Positions 46,183 through 60,001 of a stretch of 64,000 bases of DNA are shown piece after piece (positions within the stretch are counted from its first letter, which is position 1; the number at the start of each line of letters is the position of its first letter). Below the pieces are notes generated by a model. The model was not told the DNA's origin and made no database searches. It saw nothing but the letters and a program-made list of their open reading frames with translations. Both the position numbers and the translations under genes were made by a program. This stretch comes from Synchiropus splendidus (lineage: Eukaryota; Chordata; Actinopteri; Syngnathiformes; Callionymidae), in NCBI RefSeq assembly GCF_027744825.2, contig NC_071348.1, forward strand, positions 19,253,563 through 19,317,562, written 5' to 3'.

Positions 46183-47031
46183 TGGAAGGTGAAAATTTCA
46201 TGTTCTGAAGCTTCCTTACAAAGTTATGGCACAATGCAGAAAATGCGTTTTCAGCCTGAGATAAGGTTGATTCCGGAACGCCAAACATAAAAATGTTGAT
46301 AACTTTGGAAAAACACTTCAGACAGCTTAGATTTGATGTGCAACTACTAGAAAGACCCTTTCTGCTATAGTGGGAGGTGAAATTTTCATTTTCTGAAGCT
46401 TCCCTGCAAAGTTATGGCACAAAGCGTAAAAAGCATCTTCAGCCTGTGATAAGGTCGATTCCGGTACGCCAAACATAAAAATGTTGATAACTTTGGAAAA
46501 ACACTTCAGACAGCTTAGATTTGATGTGTAACTACTAGAAGGACCCTTTCTGCTATAGTGGGAGGTTAGAATTTCATGTTCTGAAGCTTCCCTGCAACGA
46601 TATGGCACAATGCCGAAAACGCGTTTTCAGCCTGAGATAAGGTGGGTTCCGGAACGCCAAACAAAAAAATGTTGATAACTTTGGAAAAACACTTCAGACA
46701 GCTTAGATTTGATGTGCAACTACGAGAAAGACCCTTTCTGCTATAGTGGGAGGTGAACATTTCATGTTCTGAAGCTTCCCTGCAAAGTTATGGCACAATG
46801 CGTTAAACGCGTTTTCAGCCTGAGATAAGGTCGATTCCGGAACGCCATACATAAAAATGTTGATAACTTTGGAAAAACACTTCAGACAGCTTCGATTTGA
46901 TGTGCAACTACTAGAAAGACCCTTTCTGCTATAGTGGTAGGTTAAAATTTCATTTTCGGAAGCTTCCATGCAAAGTTATGGCACATTGCAGAAAACACGT
47001 TTTCAGCTTGAGATAAGGTGGGTTCCGGAAC
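45783..47031 (+). repeat. Higher-order block with 1504-bp period, copy 1
   Basis: About 1.25 kb repeats at 47287-48535 with the same variant order. 1504 bp is exactly eight monomers. Confidence 0.8.
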
Positions 47032-47286
47032 GCAAAACGTAAAAATGTTGATCACTTTGGAATAACACTTCAGACATCTTAGATTTGATGTGCAACTACT
47101 AGAAAGACCCATTCTGCTATCGTGGGAGGTGAAAATTTAATGTTCTAAAGGTTCCCTGCAAAGTTATGGCACAATGCGTAAAACGCGTTTTCAGCCTGAG
47201 AAAAGGTCGATTCCGGAACGCCATACATAACAATGTTGATAACTTTGGAAAAACACATCAGACAGCTTAGATTTGATGAGCAACTA

Positions 47287-48535
47287 CTAGAAAGACCCTT
47301 TCTGCTATAGTGGGAGGTGAAAATTTCATTTTCTGAAGCTTCCCTGCAACGTTATGGCACAATGCGTAAAACGCGTTTTCAGGCTGAGATAAGGTCGATT
47401 CTGGAACTCCAAACATAAAAATGTTGATAACTTTGGAAGAACACTTCAGACAGCTTAGATTTGATGTGCAACTACTAGAACGGCCCTTTCTGCTATAGTG
47501 GGAGGTGAACATTTCATTTTCTGAAGCTTCCCTGCAAAGTTATGGCACAATGCAGACAACGCGTTTTCAGCCTGAGATAAGGTCGATTCTGGAACGCCAA
47601 ACATAAAAATGTTGATAACTTTCGAAAAACACTTCAGACAGCTTAGATTTGATGTGCAACTACTAGAAAGACCCTTTCTGCTATAGTGGAAGGTGAAAAT
47701 TTCATGTTCTGAAGCTTCCTTACAAAGTTATGGCACAATGCAGAAAATGCGTTTTCAGCCTGAGATAAGGTTGATTCCGGAACGCCAAACATAAAAATGT
47801 TGATAACTTTGGAAAAACACTTCAGACAGCTTAGATTTGATGTGCAACTACTAGAAAGACCCTTTCTGCTATAGTGGGAGGTGAAATTTTCATTTTCTGA
47901 AGCTTCCCTGCAAAGTTATGGCACAAAGCGTAAAAAGCATCTTCAGCCTGTGATAAGGTCGATTCCGGTACGCCAAACATAAAAATGTTGATAACTTTGG
48001 AAAAACACTTCAGACAGCTTAGATTTGATGTGTAACTACTAGAAGGACCCTTTCTGCTATAGTGGGAGGTTAGAATTTCATGTTCTGAAGCTTCCCTGCA
48101 ACGATATGGCACAATGCCGAAAACGCGTTTTCAGCCTGAGATAAGGTGGGTTCCGGAACGCCAAACATAAAAATGTTGATAACTTTGGAAAAACACTTCA
48201 GACAGTTTAGATTTGATGTGCAACTACGAGAAAGGCCCTTTCTACTACAGTGGGAGGTGAACATTTCATGTTCTGAAGCTTCCCTGCAAAGTTATGGCAC
48301 AATGCGTTAAACGCGTTTTCAGCCTGAGATAAGGTCGATTCAAGAACGCCATACATAAAAATGTTGATAACTTTGGAAAAACACTTCAGACAGCTTCGAT
48401 TTGATGTGCAACTACTAGAAAGACCCTTTCTGCTATAGTGGTAGGTTAAAATTTCATTTTCGGAAGCTTCCATGCAAAGTTATGGCACATTGCAGAAAAC
48501 ACGTTTTCAGCTTGAGATAAGGTGGGTTCCGGAAC
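47287..48535 (+). repeat. Higher-order block with 1504-bp period, copy 2
   Basis: This matches 45783-47031. Homology ends at GGTTCCGGAACG, after which the variants differ. Confidence 0.8.
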
Positions 48536-51500
48536 GCCAAACATAAAAATGTTGATAACTTTCGAAAAACACTTCAGACAGCTTAGATTTGATGTGCAAC
48601 TACTAGAAAGACCCTTTCTGCTATAGTGGGAGGTCAAAATTTAATGTTCTGAAGCTTCCCTAGAAAGTTATGGGACAATGCAGAAAACGATTTTTCATCC
48701 TGAGATAAGGTCGATTCCGGAACGCCAAACATAAAAAGGTTGATAACTTTGGAAAAACACTTCAGACAGCTTAGATTTGATGTGCAACTACTAGAAAGAC
48801 CCTTTCTGCTGTAGTGGGAGGTGAACATTTCATGTTCTGAAGCTTCCCTGAGAAGTTATGGCACAATGCAGAAAACGCGTTTCCAGCCTGAGATTAGGTG
48901 GGTTCCGAAACGCAAAACGTAAAAATGTTGATTACTTTGGAATAACACTTCAGACATCTTAGATTTGATGTGCAACTACTAGAAAGACCCATTCTGCTAT
49001 AGTGGGAGGTGAAAATTTCATGTTCTAAAGGTTCCCTGCAAAGTTATGGCACAATGCGTAAAACGCGTTTTCAGCCTGAGAAAAGGTCGATTCCGGAACG
49101 CCATACATAACAATGTTGGTAACTTTGGAAAAACACATCAGACAGCTTAGATTTGATCAGCAACTACTAGAAAGACCCTTTCTGCTATAGTGGTAGGTTA
49201 AAATTTCATTTTCGGAAGCTTCCATGCAAAGTTATGGCACATTGCAGACAACGCGTTTTCAGCCTGAGATAAGGTCGATTCTGGAACGCCAAACATAAAA
49301 ATGTTGATAACTTTCAAAAAACACTTCAGACAGCTTAGATTTGATGTGCAACTACTAGAAAGACCCTTTCTGCTATAGTGGGAGGTCAAAATTTCATGTT
49401 CTGAAGCTTCCCTGAAAAGTTATGGCACAATGCAGAAAACACGTTTTCAGCTTGAGATAAGGTGGGTTCCGGAACGCCAAACATAAAAATGTTGATAACT
49501 TTCGAAAAACACTTCAGACAGCTTAGATTTGATGTGCAACTACTAGAAAGACCCTTTCTGCTATAGTGGGAGGTGAACATTTCATTTTCTGAAGCTTCCC
49601 TGAGAAGTTATGGCACAATGTGTAAAACGCGTTTTCAGCCTGAGATAAGGTCGATTCCGGAACGCTAAACATAAAAATGTTGATAACTTTGGAAAAACAC
49701 TTCAGACAGCTTAGATTTGATGTGCAACTACTAGAAAGACCCTTTCTGCTATAGTGTTAGGTCAAAATTTCATGTTCTGAAGCTTCCCTGGAAAGTTATG
49801 GGACAATGCTGAAAACAATTTTTCATCCTGAGATAAGGTCGATTCCGGAACGCTAAACATAAAAATGTGGATAACTTTGGAAACACACTTCAGACAGCTT
49901 AGATTTGATGTGAAACTACGAGAAAGACCCTTTCTGCTATAGTGGGAGGTGAAAATTTCATGTCCTGAAGCTTCCCTGCAAAGTTATGGCACAATGCAGA
50001 AAACGCGTTTTCAGCCTGGGATAAGGTCGATTCCGGAACGACAAACATAAAAATGTTGATAACTTTCGAAAAACACTTCAGACAGCTTAGATTTGATGTG
50101 CAACTACTAGAAAGACCCTTTTCTGCTATAGTGGGATGTGAAAATGTAATGTTCTGAAGCTTTATGCAAAGTTATGGCACAATGCGTAAAACGCGTTTTT
50201 AGCCTGAGATAAGGTCGATTCCGGAACGCCAGACATAAAAATGTTGATAACTTCGGAAAAACACATCAGTCAGCTTAGATTTGACGTGCAAGTACGAGAA
50301 AGACCCTTTCTGCTATAATGGGAATTGAAAATTTCATGTTCTGAAGCTTTCCTTCAAAGTTATGCCACAATGCAGAAAACGCGCTCACAGCCTGAGATAA
50401 GGTGGGTTCCGGAATGCCAAACATAAAAATGTTGATAACTTTGGAAGAACACTTCAGACAGCTTAGATTTGATGTGCAACTACTAGAAAGACCCTTTCTG
50501 CTATAGTGGGATTTGAAAATTTCATGTTCTGAAGCTTCCCTGCAAAGTTATGGCACAATGCGTAAAACGCGTTTTCAGCCTGAGATAAGGTCGATTCCGG
50601 AACGCCAAACATAAAAATGTTGATAACTTTCGAAAAACACTTCAGACAGCTTAGATTTGATGTGCAACTACTAGAAAGACCCTTTCTATTATAGTGGGAG
50701 GTGAAAATTTGATGTTCTGAAGCTTCCCTGCAAAGTTATGAAACAATGTGTAAAAGGCGTTTTCAGCCTGAGATAAGGTCGATTCCGGAACACCAAACAT
50801 AAAAATGTTGATAACTTCGGAAAAACACATCAGTCAGCTTAGATTTGACGTGCAACTACGAGAAAGACCCTTTCTGCTATAGTGGGATGTGAAAATGTAA
50901 TGTTCTGAAGCTTTATGCAAAGTTATGGCACAATGCGTAAAACGCGTTTTCAGCCTGAGATAAGGTCGATTCCGGAACGCCAAACATAAAAATGTTGATA
51001 ACTTTGGAAAAACACTTCAGACAGCTTAGATTTGATGTGCGACTATTAGAAAGACCCTATATGCTATTGTGGGAGGTGAAAATTTCATGTACTGATGCAT
51101 CCCTGCAAAGTTATGGCACAGTGCCGAAAAAGCGTTTTCAGCCTGAGATAAGGTTGATTCCGGAACGCCAAACATAAAAAAGTTGATAACTTTTGAAATA
51201 CACTTCAGACCGCTTACATTTGATGTGCAACTACTAGAAAGACCCTTTCTGCTATAGTGGGAGGTGAAAATTTGATGTTCTGAAACTTCCCAGCAAAGTT
51301 ATGGCACCATGCGTAAAACGCGTTTACAGCCTGTGATAAGGTCGATTCCGGAACGCCAAACATTAAAATGTGGATAACTTTGGAAAAACACTTCAGACAG
51401 CTTAGATTTGATCTGCAACTACTAGAAAGACCCTTTCTGCTATCTTGGGAGGTGAAAATTTCATGTTCTGAAGCTTCCCTCCAAAGTTATGGCACAATGC

Positions 51501-54500
51501 AGAAAACGCGTTTACAGCCTGAGATAAGGTGGGTTCCGGAACGCCAAACGTAAAAATGTTGATAACTTTGGAAAAACACTTCAAACAGCTTACATTTGAC
51601 GAGCAACTACTAGAAAGATCCTTTTTGCCATAGTGGGAGTTGAAAATTTCATGTTCTGTAGCTTCCCTGCAAAGTTATGGCACAATGCAGAAAACGCGTT
51701 TTTAGCCTGAGATAAGGTGGGTACCGGAACGCCAAACAAAAAAATATGATAACTTCGGAAAAACACATCAGGCAGCTTAGATTTGACGTGCAACTACGAG
51801 AAAGACCCTTTCTGCTATAGTGGGAGGTGAAAACTTCATGTTCTGAAGCTTCCCTGCAAAGTTATGGCGCAATGAGTAAAACGCGTTTTCAGCCTGAGAT
51901 AAGGTCGTTTCTGGAACGCCATACATAAAAATGTTGATAACTTTCGAAAAACACTTCAGACAGCTTAGATTTGATGTGCAACTATTAGAAAGACCCTTTC
52001 TGCTATAGTGGGAGGTGAAAATTTCATGTTCTGAAGTTTCCCTGCAAAGTTATGGCACAATGCAGAAAACGTGTTTTCAGCCTGAGATTAGGTCGATTCC
52101 GAAACAGCAAACAGAATAATGTTGATAACTTTGGAAAAACACTTCAGACAGCTTCGATTTGATGTGCAACTACGAGAAAGACCCTTTCTGCTATAGTGGG
52201 TGGTGAAAATTCGATGTTCTGAAGCTTCCCTGCAAAGTTATGGCGCAATGAGTAAAACGCGTTTTCAGCCTGAGATAAGGTCGTTTCTGGAACGCCATAC
52301 ATAAAAATGTTGATAACTTTCGAAAAACACTTCAGACAGCTTAGATTTGATGTGCAACTATTAGAAAGACCCTTTCTGCTATAGTGGGAGGTGAAAATTT
52401 CATGTTCTGAAGTTTCCCTGCAAAGTTATGGCACAATGCAGAAAACGTGTTTTCAGCCTGAGATAAGGTGGGTTCCGGAACGCCAAACATAAAAATGTAG
52501 AAAACTTTGGAAAAACACTTCAGACAGCTTAGATTTGATGAGCAACTACCAGAAAGACCTTTTCTGCTATAGTGGAAGTTTAAAATTTCATGTTCTGAAG
52601 CTTCCTTGCAAAGTTATGGCACAATGCGGAAAAAAAGGTTTTCAGCCTGAGATAAAGTCGATTCCGGAACGCCAAACATAAAAATGTTGATAACTTTGGA
52701 AAAACACTTCAGACAGCTTAGATTTCACGTGAAACTACTAGAAAGACCCTTTCTGCTATAGTGGGAGGTGAAAATTTCATGTTCTTTAGCTTTATCCATA
52801 GTTGTGGCATAATGCTTAAAACGCGTTTTCAGCCTGAGATAAGGTCGATTCCGGAACGCCAAACATAAAAATGTTGATAACTTTGGATAAACACTTCAGA
52901 CAGCTTAGATTTCACGTGAAACTACTAGAAAGACCCTTTCTGCCATTGTGGGAGGTGAAAATTTCATATTCTGAAGCTTCACGGCAAAGTTATGGAACAA
53001 TGCGTAAAAGGCGTTTTCAGCCTGTGATGAGGTCGATTCAGGAACGTCAAACATATAAAAGTTGATAACTTTTGAAATACACTTCAGACCGCTTACAATT
53101 GATGTGCACCTACAAGAAAGACCCTTTCTACTATAGTGAGAGGTGAAAATTTCATGTTCTGAAGCTTCCCTGCAAAGGTATGGCACAATGCAGAAAACGC
53201 ATTTTCAGCCTGAGATAAGATGTGTTCCGGAACGCGAAACATAAAAATGTTGATAAATTTGGAAAAACACTTCAGACAGCTTAGATTTGATGTGCAACTA
53301 CTAGAAAGACCCATTCGACAATAGTGGGAGGTGAAAATTTCATGTTCTGAAGCTCCCTTCCAAAGTTATGGCACAATGCGGAAAACACGTTTTCAGCCTG
53401 AGATAAAGTCGATTCCGGAACGCCAAACATAACAATTTTGATAACTTTGGAAAAACACTTCAGAGAGCTTAGATTTGATGTGCAACTACTAGAAAGACAT
53501 TTTCTGCTATAGTGGCAGTTGAAAATTAGATGTTCTGAAGCTTCCTTGCAAAGTTATGGCACAATGCGAAAAACGCGTTTTCAGCCTGACATAAGGTACA
53601 TTCCGGATCGCCAAACATAAAAATGTTGATAACTTTGGAAAAACACTTCAAACAGCTTAGATTTGATGTGCAACTACTAGAAAGACCCTTTCGGCTATTG
53701 TGGGAGGTGAAAATTTCATGTCCTGAAGCTTCCCTGCAAAGTTATGGCACAATGCAGAAAACGAGTGTTCAGCCTGAGATAAGGTCGATTCCGGAACGCC
53801 AAACATAAAAATGTTGATAACTTTCGAAAGACACTTCAGACAGCTTAGATTTGATGTGCAACTACTAGGAAGACCCTTTCTGCTATAGTGGGAGGTGAAC
53901 ATTTCATGTTCTGAAGGTTCCCTGCAAATTTATGGCACAATGCAGAAAACGCGTTTTCAGCTTGAGATAAGGTGGGTTTCGGAACGCCAAACATAAAAGT
54001 GTTGATAACTTTCGAAAAACACTTCAGACAGCTTAGATGTGATGTGCAACTACTAGAAAGACCCTTTCGGCTATTGTGGGAGGTGAAAATTTCATGTCCT
54101 GAAGCTTCCTTGCAAAGTTATGGCACAATGCAGAAAACGCCTTTTCAGCCTGAGATAAGGTTGATTCCCGAACGATAAACTTAAAAATGTTCATAACTTT
54201 GGAAAAACACTTCAGACAGCTTACATTTGATGTGCAACTTCTAGAAAGACCTTTTCTGCTATAGTGGGAGGTGAACATTTCATGTTCTGAAGCTTCCGTG
54301 CAAAGTTATGGCACAATGCAGAAAACGCGTTTTCAGCTTGAGATAAGGTCGATTCCGGAACGCCAAAAATAAAAATGTTGATAACCTTGGAAAAAAACTT
54401 CAGACAGCTTAGATTTGATGTGCAACTACTAGAAAGACCCTTTCGGCTATTGTGGGAGTTGAAAATTTCATGTCCTGAAGCTTCCCTGCAAAGTTATGGC

Positions 54501-56239
54501 ACAATGCAGAAAACGCGTTTTCAGCTTGAGATAAGGTCGATTCCGGAACGCCAAACATAAAAATGTTGATAACCTTGGAAAAAAACTTCAGACAGCTTTG
54601 ATGTGATGTGCAACTACTAGAAAGTTCCTTTCTGATATAGTGGGAGGTGAAAATTTCATGTTCTGAAGCTTCCCTGCAAAGTTATGGCACAATGCAGAAA
54701 ACACGTTTTCAGCCTGAGATGAGGTGGGTTCCGGAACGCCAAACATAAAAATGTTGAAAACTTTGGAAAAACACTTCAGACAGCTTAGATTTGACGTGCA
54801 ACTACTAGAAAGACCATTTCTGCTATAGTGGGAGGTGAAAATTTCATGTTCTGAAGCTTCGCTGCAAAGTTAAGGCACAATGCAGAATACGCGTTTTCAG
54901 CCTGAGATATGGTCGATTCCGGAACGCCAAACATAAAAATTTTGAAAACTTTGGAAAAACACTTCAGACAGATTAGATTTGATGTGCAACTACTAGAAAG
55001 ACCCTTTCTGCTATAGTGGCATGTGAAAATTTCATGTTCTGAAGCGTGCCTGCAAAGTTATGGCACAATGCAGAAAATGCATTTTCAGCCTGAGATAAGG
55101 TGGGTTCCAGAACGGCAAACATAAAAATGTTGATAACTTTGGAAAAGCATTTCAGACAGCTGAGATTTGATCTGCAACTACGAGAATGACCCTTTCTGCT
55201 ATAGTGGCATGTGAAAATTTCATGTTCTGAAGCGTGCCTGCAAAGTTATGGCACGATGCAGAAAACATGTTTTCAGCCTGAGATAAGGTCGATTCCGGAA
55301 CGCCAAACATGAAAATGTTGATAACTTTGGAAAAACACTTCAGACAGCTTCGATTTGATGTGCAACTACAAGACAGACCCTTTCTGCAACAGTGAGAGGT
55401 TAAAATTTCTTATTCTGAAGTTTCCTGCAAAGTTATGGCACAATGCAGAAAACGCGTTTTCAGCTTGAGATAAGGTGGGTTCCCGAACGCCAAACACAAA
55501 AATGTTGAAAACTTTGGAAAAACACTTCAGACAGCTTAGATTTGATGAGCAACTACCAGAAAGACCTTTTCTGCTATAGTGGAAGTTTAAAATTTCACGT
55601 TCTGAAGCTTCCTTGCAAAGTGATGGCACAATGCGGAAAAAAAGGTTTTCAACCTTAGATAAAGTCGATTCCGGAACGCCAAACATAAAAATGTTGATAA
55701 CTTTGGAAAAACACTTCAGACTGCTTAGATTTCACGTGAAACTACTAGAAAGACCCTTTCTGCCATTGTGGGAGGTGAAAATTGCATGTTCTGAAGATTC
55801 ACGGCAAAGTTATGGAACAATGCGTAAAACGCGTTTTCAGCCTGTAATCAGGTCGATTCAGGAACGTCAAACATAAAAAAGTCGATAACTTTGGAAAAAC
55901 ACTTCAGAAAGCTTAGATTTGATATGCAACTACGAGAAAAACCCTTTCTGCCATAGTGGGAGGTGAAAATTTCATGTTCTGAAGCTTCATGCAAAGTTAT
56001 GGCACAATGCGTAAAACGCGTTTTCAGCCTGAGATAAGGTCGATTCCAGAACGCCAAACATTAAAATGCGGATAACTTTGGAAAAACACTTCAGACAGCT
56101 TAGCTTTGATGTGCAACTACTAGAAAGACCCTTTCTACTATAGCGGCAGGTGACAATTTCATGTTCTGAAGCTTCCCTGCAAAGTTATGGCACAATGCAG
56201 AAAACACGTCTTCAGCCTGAGATAAGATAGATTCTGGTA

Positions 56240-58120
56240 CGCCAAACATAAAAATGTTGATAACTTTGGAAAAACACTTCATACTGCTTAGATTTGATGT
56301 GCAACTACTAGAAAGACCCTTTCTGATATAGTGGGTGGTGAATATTCCATGATCTGAAGCTTCCCACCAAAGTTATGGCACAAAGCAGAAAACGCGTTTT
56401 CAGCCTCACATAAGGTCGATTCCGGAACGCCAAACATAAAAATGTTGAAAACTTCCGAAAAACACTTCAGACAGCTTAGATTTGATGTGCAACTACTAGA
56501 AAGACCCTTTCTGCTACGGTGGGAGGTGAAAATTTTATGTTCTGAAGCTTTCCTGCAAAGTTATGGCACAATGCCTAAAATGCGTTTTCAGCCTGAGATA
56601 AGGTTGATTCCGGAACGCCAAACATAAAAATGTTGATAACTTTGGAAAAACACTTCAGACAGCTTAGATTTGATGTGCAACTACGAGAAAGACCCTTTCT
56701 ACTATAGTGGGAAATGAACATTTCATGATCTGAAGCTTCCCTGCAAAGTTATGGCACAATGCAGAAAACGCGTTTTCAGCCTGAGAAAAGGTCGATTCAG
56801 GAACACCAAACATAAAAATGTTGAAAACTTTCGAAAAACACTTCAGACAGCTTAGATTTGATGTGCAACTACTAGAAAGACCCTTTCTGCTGTAATGGGA
56901 GGTGAATTTTTTTTGTTCTGAAGCTTCCCTGCAAAGTTATGGCACAATGCAGAAAACGCGTTTTCAGCCTCACATAAGGTCGATTCCGGAACGCCAAACA
57001 TAAAAATGTTGATGACTTCCGAAAAACACTTCAGACAGCTTAGATTTGATGTGCAACTACTAGAGAGACCCTTTATGCTATAGTGGGAGGTTAAAATTTC
57101 ATGTTCTGAAGCTTCCCTGCAAAGTTGTGGCACAATGCAGAAAACACATTTTCAGCCTGACAAAAGGTGGGTTCCGGAACGCCAAACATAAAAATGTTGA
57201 TAACTTTGGAAAAACACTTCAGACAGCTTAGATTTGATGTGCAACTACGAGAAAGGCCCTTTCTGCTACAGTGGGAGGTGAAAATTTCATGTTCTGAAGC
57301 TTCGCTGCAAAGTTATGGCACAATGCGTAAAACTCGTTTTGAGCCTGAGATAAGGTTGATTCCGGAACGCCAAACATAAAAATGTTGATAACTTTGGAAA
57401 AACACTTCAAACAGCTTAGATTTGATGAGCAACTACTAGAAAGACCCTTTCTGCTATAGTGGGTATGTGAAAATTTCATATTATGCAGCTTTCCTGCAAA
57501 GTTATGGCACAATGCAGAAAACGCGTTTTCAGCCTGAGATAAGGTGGGTTCCGGAACGCCAAACATAAAAAGGTTCATAATTCCGGAAAAACACTTCAGA
57601 CAGCTTTGATTTGATGTGCAACTACTAGAAAGACCATTTCTGCCATTGTGGGAGGTGAAAATTCGATGTTCTGAATCTACCCTGCAAAGTTATGTCACAA
57701 TGCAGAAAACGCGTTTTCAGCCTCACATAAGGTCAATTCCGGAACGCCAAACATAAAAATGTTAATAACTTCGGAAAAACACTTCAGACAGCTTAGATTT
57801 GATGTGCAACTACTAGAAAGACCCTTTCTGCTGTAGTGGGAGGTGAAATTTTTTTGTTCTGAAGCTTCCCTGCAAAGTTATGGCACAAATCAGAAAACGC
57901 GTTTTCAGCCTCACATAAGGTCGATTCCGGAACGCCAAACATAAAAATGTTGATGACTTCCGAAAAACACTTCAGACAGCTTAGATTTGATGTGCAACTA
58001 CTAGAGAGACCCTTTATGCTATATTGGGACGTGAAAATGTCATGTTCTGAAGCTTCCCTGCAAAGTTATGGCACAATGCAGAAAACGCGTTTTCAGCCTC
58101 ATATAAGGTCAATTCCGGAA
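56240..58120 (+). repeat. Ten-monomer higher-order repeat unit, copy 1 (1881 bp)
   Basis: The unit carries distinctive variants such as CCTCACATAAGG, TTTTTTTGTTCTGAAGC, ATTCCATGATCTG and AGGTTCATAATTCCGG. It is followed directly by a near-identical second unit. Confidence 0.9.
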
Positions 58121-60001
58121 CGCCAAACATAAAAATGTTGATAACTTTGGAAAAACACTTCATACTGCTTAGATTTGATGTGCAACTACTAGAAAGACCC
58201 TTTCTGATATAGTGGGTGGTGAATATTCCATGATCTGAAGCTTCCCACCAAAGTTATGGCACAAAGCAGAAAACGCGTTTTCAGCCTCACATAAGGTCGA
58301 TTCCGGAACGCCAAACATAAAAATGTTGAAAACTTCCGAAAAACACTTCAGACAGCTTAGATTTGATGTGCAACTACTAGAAAGACCCTTTCTGCTACGG
58401 TGGGAGGTGAAAATTTTATGTTCTGAAGCTTTCCTGCAAAGTTATGGCACAATGCCTAAAATGCGTTTTCAGCCTGAGATAAGGTTGATTCCGGAACGCC
58501 AAACATAAAAATGTTGATAACTTTGGAAAAACACTTCAGACAGCTTAGATTTGATGTGCAACTACGAGAAAGACCCTTTCTACTATAGTGGGAAATGAAC
58601 ATTTCATGATCTGAAGCTTCCCTGCAAAGTTATGGCACAATGCAGAAAACGCGTTTTCAGCCTGAGAAAAGGTCGATTCAGGAACACCAAACATAAAAAT
58701 GTTGAAAACTTTCGAAAAACACTTCAGACAGCTTAGATTTGATGTGCAACTACTAGAAAGACCCTTTCTGCTGTAATGGGAGGTGAATTTTTTTTGTTCT
58801 GAAGCTTCCCTGCAAAGTTATGGCACAATGCAGAAAACGCGTTTTCAGCCTCACATAAGGTCGATTCCGGAACGCCAAACATAAAAATGTTGATGACTTC
58901 CGAAAAACACTTCAGACAGCTTAGATTTGATGTGCAACTACTAGAGAGACCCTTTATGCTATAGTGGGAGGTTAAAATTTCATGTTCTGAAGCTTCCCTG
59001 CAAAGTTGTGGCACAATGCAGAAAACACATTTTCAGCCTGACAAAAGGTGGGTTCCGGAACGCCAAACATAAAAATGTTGATAACTTTGGAAAAACACTT
59101 CAGACAGCTTAGATTTGATGTGCAACTACGAGAAAGGCCCTTTCTGCTACAGTGGGAGGTGAAAATTTCATGTTCTGAAGCTTCGCTGCAAAGTTATGGC
59201 ACAATGCGTAAAACTCGTTTTGAGCCTGAGATAAGGTTGATTCCGGAACGCCAAACATAAAAATGTTGATAACTTTGGAAAAACACTTCAAACAGCTTAG
59301 ATTTGATGAGCAACTACTAGAAAGACCCTTTCTGCTATAGTGGGTATGTGAAAATTTCATATTATGCAGCTTTCCTGCAAAGTTATGGCACAATGCAGAA
59401 AACGCGTTTTCAGCCTGAGATAAGGTGGGTTCCGGAACGCCAAACATAAAAAGGTTCATAATTCCGGAAAAACACTTCAGACAGCTTTGATTTGATGTGC
59501 AACTACTAGAAAGACCATTTCTGCCATTGTGGGAGGTGAAAATTCGATGTTCTGAATCTACCCTGCAAAGTTATGTCACAATGCAGAAAACGCGTTTTCA
59601 GCCTCACATAAGGTCAATTCCGGAACGCCAAACATAAAAATGTTAATAACTTCGGAAAAACACTTCAGACAGCTTAGATTTGATGTGCAACTACTAGAAA
59701 GACCCTTTCTGCTGTAGTGGGAGGTGAAATTTTTTTGTTCTGAAGCTTCCCTGCAAAGTTATGGCACAAATCAGAAAACGCGTTTTCAGCCTCACATAAG
59801 GTCGATTCCGGAACGCCAAACATAAAAATGTTGATGACTTCCGAAAAACACTTCAGACAGCTTAGATTTGATGTGCAACTACTAGAGAGACCCTTTATGC
59901 TATATTGGGACGTGAAAATGTCATGTTCTGAAGCTTCCCTGCAAAGTTATGGCACAATGCAGAAAACGCGTTTTCAGCCTCATATAAGGTCAATTCCGGA
60001 A
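58121..60001 (+). repeat. Ten-monomer higher-order repeat unit, copy 2 (1881 bp)
   Basis: Directly adjacent to copy 1 and near identical by eye. From 60002 a third, shortened unit follows: the same variants appear at offsets of 1693 and then 1505 bp, so monomers were lost stepwise. Confidence 0.9.
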
